Assembly: GCA_910578765.1 (NCBI GenBank)
Contig: CAJTRW010000039.1
Span: forward strand, 1-10,760
DNA from: an uncultured Christensenella sp.
GTDB taxonomy: Bacteria; Bacillota; Clostridia; Christensenellales; Borkfalkiaceae
Reading direction: 5' to 3'
Length of the DNA: 10,760 nt
Shown here: piece by piece, positions 7,295 through 10,760 of the stretch
How positions within the stretch are numbered: position 1 is the stretch's first letter
How the letters are laid out: every line of letters begins with the position of its first letter
Translations under genes and position numbers: made by a program
Notes under the pieces: generated by a model
The model's input: only the letters and a program-made list of their open reading frames with translations
The model's database searches: none
What the model was told of the DNA's origin: nothing

Positions 7295-7381
7295 AAACGC
7301 GTCGTTTAATCCTTGTATATTTATTCCGTTTGCGTAAGACGACCTTTCCGCCCGTCAAACCAAATACCGTTAAATCGGCGG

Positions 7382-7411
7382 CGCGACCCAAAATCACACT
7401 TTTGGGTCGCG
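7382..7411 (-). other. Intercistronic hairpin between nrdD and nrdG
   Basis: A perfect 12-bp inverted repeat, CGCGACCCAAAA with TTTTGGGTCGCG, encloses a 6-nt loop in the gap between nrdD and nrdG. On the minus strand it is followed by CCGCCGATTT, not a U-run, so it is unlikely to be a complete terminator. It could protect the nrdD message from 3' exonucleases or lower nrdG expression relative to nrdD. The rest of the 137-bp gap shows no gene and no good promoter. Confidence 0.75.
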
Positions 7412-7431
7412 TCCCGAATTTTTCTAAGCTT

Positions 7432-9558
7432 TTACAGGTGCAGCACGCGCGCCTTAATTTCTTTGGTCTTGCCGACGTTCCAGAAATTTTCGCCGAGGTA
7501 TCCGCAAGTGCGGCGGGTAACGTTCATTTTGCGTTGGTCTTTATTGTGGCAGACGGGGCATTCCCATTCGTTGTCGTCGTTTATCGTTATTTCGCCGTCG
7601 AAGCCGCAAACGTGGCAATAATCCGACTTGGTGTTAAACTCCGCATACTGGATATTGTCGTAAATGTATTTTACAACGTCCTCCATGGCGGTCAGGTTGT
7701 GGCGCATATTGGGTATTTCGACGTAGGAAATAGCTCCGCCCGAGGAAATTTGCTGGAATTGGCTTTCAAACGTGAATTTGGAGAATGCGTCGATATGCTC
7801 GCGCACGTCCACATGATAACTGTTTGTATAGTAGCCCTTGTCCGTGACGTCGGGTATCTCGCCGAAGCGCTCTTTATCAATCCTTGCGAAACGGTAGCAA
7901 AGCGATTCCGCAGGCGTACCGTACAGTCCGAAGCCCAGCCCCGTTTCCTTTTTCCATTTTTCGCAATGCTCGCGCAGGGTATTCATAACTTTAAGCGCAA
8001 ACTCCGTTCCTTCGGGGTCGGTATGCGAAACTCCCTTGACAAGCTTTGTTACCTCGTAAAGTCCTATATAACCCAAAGAAATGGTAGAGTAGCCGTTTAA
8101 AAGATACTTGTCTATCTTTTCGCCCGGCTCCAAACGGGCTATGGCGCCGTACTGCCAGTGTACGGGGGAAACGTCGCTGGTGACGCCCATAAGCGCGTTG
8201 TGGCGGCACATTAAAGCTTCGTAGCAGAGTTGAAGTCTTTCTTCAAGCAGCTCCCAAAACTTCTTTTCGTCGCCGTTTGCCAGTATTCCGCACTGGGGAA
8301 GATTTATGGAAACAACGCCCTGGTTGAACCTGCCCTCGAACTTGTAATTGCCGTTTTCGTCCTTCCAGGGGGACAGGAAAGAGCGGCAGCCCATGGGCGA
8401 GAACACGTTGCCCTCGTAATTTTCGCGCATCTTCTTAGCCGAAATGTAGTCGGGATAGAGGCGCTTGGAGGAGCACTTTACCGCAAGACGGGTAAGATAG
8501 TCGTACTTGCCGCCTTTCAGGCAGTTGTTTTCGTCCAAAACGTATATGAGCTTGGGGAACGCGGGCGTAACGTAAACGCCTTTTTCGTTCTTGATGCCCT
8601 CGTAACGCTGTTTTAAAATTTCCTCTATTATCATTGCGTTTTCTTCGATATATTCGTCTTTTTCGTCGACGTAGAGGAAAAGCGTCACGAAAGGCGACTG
8701 ACCGTTTGTGGTCATAAGCGTGTTTATCTGATATTGAATTGTCTGCACGCCGGCTTTAAGCGATTCTTTAAGGCGCATTTCCACAAAGCTTTTTTGCGTA
8801 GCTTCGTCAAGGGTGTCGCCGAACTGCTCCTTACACTGCTTTATATATTTTTCCTTGGTGCGTCTTAAATATTTACCGAGGTGCGCTATATTTACGGACT
8901 GTCCGCCGTACTGACTGGACGCGACAGACGCGATTATCTGCGTGGTTACGGTACAGGCAGTCTGGAAGGAGCGGGGGCTTTCAATCATTTTCCCGTTCAT
9001 GACGGTACCCTTTTCAAGCATGTCCTTGATATTTATAAGGCAGCAATTGAAAATGGGCTGCAAAAAGTAGTCCGCGTCGTGGAAGTGAATAGCGCCTTCG
9101 TCATGCGCCTTGGATATGTTTTTGGGAAGAAGTATTCTGCGCGTAAGGTCTTTTGAAACCTCGCCCGCGATTAAGTCGCGCTGGGTGGAAGCCGTGCGCG
9201 CGTTTTTATTGGAATTTTCTTCCATTACCTCTTTATTGGAGTTTTTGATAAGCGAAAGTATGCTCTCGTCCGTGGTGTTAGCCTTGCGGACAAGCTGACG
9301 CTCGTAGCGGTAAAGCATATACGCCTTCATGAGCTGGTACTTCTGAAGCTCCATAAGCTTCTCCTCTACCATGTCCTGAATGTCCTCTACGAGAACGCGC
9401 CTTCTGTGACGCGACGCGATATCCTCTACAATGTCGTTAATCTGTGCGTCGGTAACCCTGTCCTCGAAGTCGACCGCCTCATTCGCTTTGCCGATAGCGA
9501 GAACGATTTTCTTCTTGTCGAATTCTGCGGTAGAACCGTCGCGTTTAATGACTTTCAT
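7432..9558 (-). CDS. nrdD: Anaerobic ribonucleoside-triphosphate reductase, class III
   Basis: A 708-residue class III reductase, the glycyl-radical enzyme that reduces NTPs to dNTPs under anaerobic conditions. The N-terminus is an ATP-cone allosteric domain (about 1-90, beginning MKVIKRDGSTAEFDKKKI). The catalytic barrel includes HFHDADY, the FNCCLINIKDML segment and FSPMGCRSF, whose Cys is a likely thiyl-radical site. Near the C-terminus a zinc site is formed by Cys648, Cys651, Cys667 and Cys670, then the glycyl-radical loop RRTCGYLGENFW with the radical expected at Gly686. Size agrees with the family. The ATG at 9558 has GGAGGAAG just upstream and begins with the ATP-cone consensus; an in-frame ATG at 9612 lies inside the promoter and is rejected. 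First gene of nrdD-nrdG-dut, with NrdR boxes at the promoter. Confidence 0.97.
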   Translation of the reverse strand: MKVIKRDGSTAEFDKKKIVLAIGKANEAVDFEDRVTDAQINDIVEDIASRHRRRVLVEDIQDMVEEKLMELQKYQLMKAYMLYRYERQLVRKANTTDESILSLIKNSNKEVMEENSNKNARTASTQRDLIAGEVSKDLTRRILLPKNISKAHDEGAIHFHDADYFLQPIFNCCLINIKDMLEKGTVMNGKMIESPRSFQTACTVTTQIIASVASSQYGGQSVNIAHLGKYLRRTKEKYIKQCKEQFGDTLDEATQKSFVEMRLKESLKAGVQTIQYQINTLMTTNGQSPFVTLFLYVDEKDEYIEENAMIIEEILKQRYEGIKNEKGVYVTPAFPKLIYVLDENNCLKGGKYDYLTRLAVKCSSKRLYPDYISAKKMRENYEGNVFSPMGCRSFLSPWKDENGNYKFEGRFNQGVVSINLPQCGILANGDEKKFWELLEERLQLCYEALMCRHNALMGVTSDVSPVHWQYGAIARLEPGEKIDKYLLNGYSTISLGYIGLYEVTKLVKGVSHTDPEGTEFALKVMNTLREHCEKWKKETGLGFGLYGTPAESLCYRFARIDKERFGEIPDVTDKGYYTNSYHVDVREHIDAFSKFTFESQFQQISSGGAISYVEIPNMRHNLTAMEDVVKYIYDNIQYAEFNTKSDYCHVCGFDGEITINDDNEWECPVCHNKDQRKMNVTRRTCGYLGENFWNVGKTKEIKARVLHL

Positions 9559-9598
9559 AACTTCCTCCAATAACACGCCAAAAGCGGTATCGCGTATA

Positions 9599-9627
9599 AG
9601 AATACCATACATTTAGTGGTTTGTCAA
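9599..9627 (-). promoter_or_regulatory. Proximal promoter of nrdD-nrdG-dut
   Basis: TTGACA (9627-9622) and TATTCT (9604-9599) are 17 bp apart on the minus strand. Initiation near 9592 would leave a leader of about 34 nt with a strong GGAGGAAG ribosome site. The downstream NrdR box fills the spacer between the two hexamers and the second box lies just upstream of the -35, the geometry expected of a repressed promoter. Confidence 0.8.
9604..9619. promoter_or_regulatory. NrdR box, proximal (degenerate)
   Basis: ACCATACATTTAGTGG matches the 16-bp NrdR consensus (acaCwAtATaTwGtgt) at 11 positions. It sits inside the promoter spacer. Alone it would be weak, but its centre is exactly 32 bp from that of the perfect upstream box, with 16 bp between them, which is the standard tandem NrdR spacing. 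Confidence 0.7.
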
Positions 9628-9634
9628 TAGACAC

Positions 9635-9652
9635 ACCACAATATATTGTGGT
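9635..9652. promoter_or_regulatory. NrdR box, distal (perfect palindrome)
   Basis: ACCACAATATATTGTGGT is an 18-bp perfect palindrome. Its 16-bp core (9636-9651) matches the NrdR consensus at every position except the two outermost bases. It lies 8 bp upstream of the -35 box of the proximal nrdD promoter. NrdR represses ribonucleotide reductase genes according to dATP/ATP levels; its gene is not in this window. Confidence 0.88.
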
Positions 9653-9699
9653 TTTGGTATTCAAAAATATTATACCGGACCTTGGCGGCAGTGAATTCA

Positions 9700-9728
9700 A
9701 GTATAGTACCCGAGGGGCGCGAAGTCAA
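9700..9728 (-). promoter_or_regulatory. Distal promoter upstream of nrdD
   Basis: TTGACT (9728-9723) and TATACT (9705-9700) are separated by 17 bp on the minus strand, each hexamer one mismatch from consensus. Transcripts starting near 9693 would cross both NrdR boxes and reach nrdD with a leader of about 135 nt. This may give a second, separately controlled promoter for the operon. Confidence 0.6.
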
Positions 9729-9824
9729 GCGCGGCACCACAATTTTTTGCATGTTAATTTTTAACACGTCCGCGCCGTGCCGCGTTTGATAAATTTTAAC
9801 ATTAATGCGTTTGACGCTTGTAAA

Positions 9825-9847
9825 GTTTGAAAAATATTTATTCAAAC
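9825..9847. repeat. Interrupted inverted repeat GTTTGAA-N9-TTCAAAC
   Basis: Two 7-bp arms with a 9-bp AT-rich centre, itself nearly symmetric, making a 23-bp operator-like element about 100 bp upstream of the distal nrdD promoter. It could bind a dimeric regulator or simply form a weak hairpin. I do not recognise the site. Confidence 0.4.
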
Positions 9848-9998
9848 CGCCACAATTTTAAATTTTTTGTTTGCATGCAAATTTTACGCTATTGCAATGT
9901 TTTGGCTTGCCCCCTCTGCTGCAGTGACGTTGCCGCTTGAAAATTATCGTTATTTTGAACATGCCGCCGTTTAAAACTTTAATTTAACCGTTATAAAT

Positions 9999-10028
9999 AA
10001 AAGACGGTACCCGAAGATACCGCCTTTT
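9999..10028 (-). terminator. Intrinsic terminator with cUUCGg tetraloop
   Basis: On the minus strand the arms AAAAGGCGGTATC and GGTACCGTCTTTT pair over 13 bp with two G-U pairs and close on a TTCG tetraloop flanked by C and G, an exceptionally stable loop. The 3' arm runs into TTTTATTTATAA. It begins 16 nt past the stop codon of the Gln/Pro-rich protein, so it ends that transcript. The A/T-rich ends would also permit termination on the plus strand, but no gene there needs it. Confidence 0.9.
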
Positions 10029-10044
10029 AAAGCTTTAAATTATA

Positions 10045-10760
10045 TTATTCCTCGTAACTGTCGTAAAAGCCGTCTATGTCGGCAAAGCCCGCCGCGTCGC
10101 GCTGGTTATCCCTGCCCCGCAGATTGGTCTTTGCGCTTCTGGTGGTGTCTACGGTCGTGGTGGTGGTTATTACCGCGTCGGGCGGATACGCCGCAGAAAC
10201 GGGCTGCGACACCTCCTCCTTAACCGTCTGGTCGGGTTGTTCCGCAGGCTGCTGTTGGAGCGAAGGCAGACTTGCGCCCTCCTTCATGCTTTTCCAGATA
10301 GCTACGGCAAGCTGACCTATCATCAACATATCGGGATTGTTAAGCGATTGCTCGAAAGAACTCTTATCGGACTGCGAAGAAGAATACCCCCTCTGCTCTG
10401 CGCGGAGCTTGGAAATTTCAAGCTCTGTTTTCATGGCGTTAAGCTCTCTGTCCGCACGCTGTTCCGCACGCATTGCCGCAAACTCGCGCTCGGTCCTGTG
10501 TTCCGCGCGCATTGCCGCGATTTCCGCTTCGATCCTTGCAATAGCGCCGCCGTCCGCCGTCGGTTGCGGAGCATACTGTCGAGAAGCAACATTCGCCTGC
10601 TGAGGATACTGCCGAACGTCAGGCATAGCCTGCACGGGTTGCTGTTGGGGCATTGCCTGCGGCATCTGCGGCATTTGGGGCATTACCTGCGCGGGCTGAA
10701 CCTGGGGCATTGCCGCCTGGGCCTGGGCGCGTATCTTTGCGATTTCCGCTTCCGCCTGCG
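10045..10760 (-). CDS. C-terminal part of Gln/Pro/Met-rich coiled-coil protein (partial)
   Basis: The frame stays open to the window edge, so only the last 237 residues are seen and the true start is outside; internal methionines are not good start candidates. Visible order: an Ala/Glu/Gln helical stretch, a low-complexity Pro/Gln/Met segment with PQMPQM repeats, a charged coiled-coil region built on a roughly 13-residue repeat (AAMRAEHRTERE, FAAMRAEQRADRE, then a looser copy ending SKLRAEQR), a Ser-rich linker, a short conserved-looking helix (PDMLMIGQLAVAIWKSMKEG), and a polar tail with a run of Thr and an acidic end (DSYEE). No enzyme motif or membrane segment is seen. The tail could belong to a longer scaffold or SPFH/zinc-ribbon-type protein, but the sequence shown does not decide this. 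Confidence 0.75.
   Translation of the reverse strand, partial: QAEAEIAKIRAQAQAAMPQVQPAQVMPQMPQMPQAMPQQQPVQAMPDVRQYPQQANVASRQYAPQPTADGGAIARIEAEIAAMRAEHRTEREFAAMRAEQRADRELNAMKTELEISKLRAEQRGYSSSQSDKSSFEQSLNNPDMLMIGQLAVAIWKSMKEGASLPSLQQQPAEQPDQTVKEEVSQPVSAAYPPDAVITTTTTVDTTRSAKTNLRGRDNQRDAAGFADIDGFYDSYEE

Larger units (their letters stand above)
9653..9998. other. Non-coding AT-rich upstream region of nrdD
   Basis: About 345 bp with no credible gene. It holds a distal promoter (9700-9728) and several symmetric or repeated elements: TGTTAA-N3-TTAACA (9752-9766), an 8-bp GC-rich inverted repeat with arms 9730-9737 and 9777-9784, GTTTGAA-N9-TTCAAAC (9825-9847), the palindrome TTTGCATGCAAA (9870-9881), and a duplicated CCACAATTTT...TTGCATG element at 9737-9753 and 9850-9877. 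The part from 9882 to 9998 shows nothing I can name. Confidence 0.6.

Noticed and set aside
9559..9612. An 18-residue longer N-terminus for NrdD
   Set aside because: Its ATG lies inside the promoter spacer and NrdR box, it adds residues not found in the ATP-cone family, and the ATG at 9558 has a strong ribosome site.
9624..9845. A 73-codon open frame on the minus strand upstream of nrdD
   Set aside because: It spans the distal promoter and the NrdR boxes, has no ribosome site or recognisable protein features, and lies in AT-rich regulatory DNA.
1..10760. Mobile elements, CRISPR arrays, tRNA genes or a defence island
   Set aside because: No transposase, integrase, regularly spaced repeats, tRNA-like folds or nuclease/toxin genes are visible; the content is core metabolism and regulation plus three unassigned proteins.

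Overview
The window reads as a stretch of chromosome from a low-to-mid GC Gram-positive anaerobe, most likely a Clostridia-type member of the Bacillota. Supporting signs are a class III (oxygen-sensitive) ribonucleotide reductase, the NADH sensor Rex, a ROK-type glucokinase, strong GGAGG-type Shine-Dalgarno sites, and sigma-A promoters matching TTGACA-N17-TATAAT exactly. No mobile element, CRISPR array, tRNA or rRNA is visible. Every supported gene lies on the minus strand, so transcription runs from high to low coordinates.

Layout in the direction of transcription. (1) 10760-10045: the C-terminal part of an unrecognised Gln/Pro/Met-rich coiled-coil protein that runs off the window edge, closed by a cUUCGg terminator. 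(2) 10044-9559: a gene-free regulatory stretch with two candidate promoters and a tandem pair of NrdR boxes. (3) 9558-6267: a nucleotide operon nrdD - nrdG - dut, ended by a strong terminator. (4) 6224-4294: a consensus promoter and the operon ROK glucokinase - rex - small two-TM membrane protein. (5) 4113-1646: a consensus promoter and an 800-residue zinc-ribbon, multi-pass membrane protein of unknown function. (6) 1586-72: a neurotransmitter:sodium symporter (NSS/SNF) family transporter with unusual residues at its predicted sodium sites.

How the genes fit together. NrdD makes dNTPs from NTPs without oxygen, NrdG installs its glycyl radical, and Dut removes the dUTP that a triphosphate-level reductase makes from UTP. 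The operator pair upstream fits repression by NrdR, which is encoded elsewhere. The next operon pairs entry of glucose into glycolysis with the repressor that reads the NADH/NAD+ ratio. The zinc-ribbon membrane protein and the transporter are separated by a hairpin terminator and need not be functionally linked.

I see no convincing new multi-gene system. The items most worth a second look are the NrdR-controlled nrdD-nrdG-dut arrangement, the large zinc-ribbon membrane protein with an apparent duplicated four-helix module, the altered ion-site residues of the transporter, and several unexplained hairpins and inverted repeats in the non-coding gaps.
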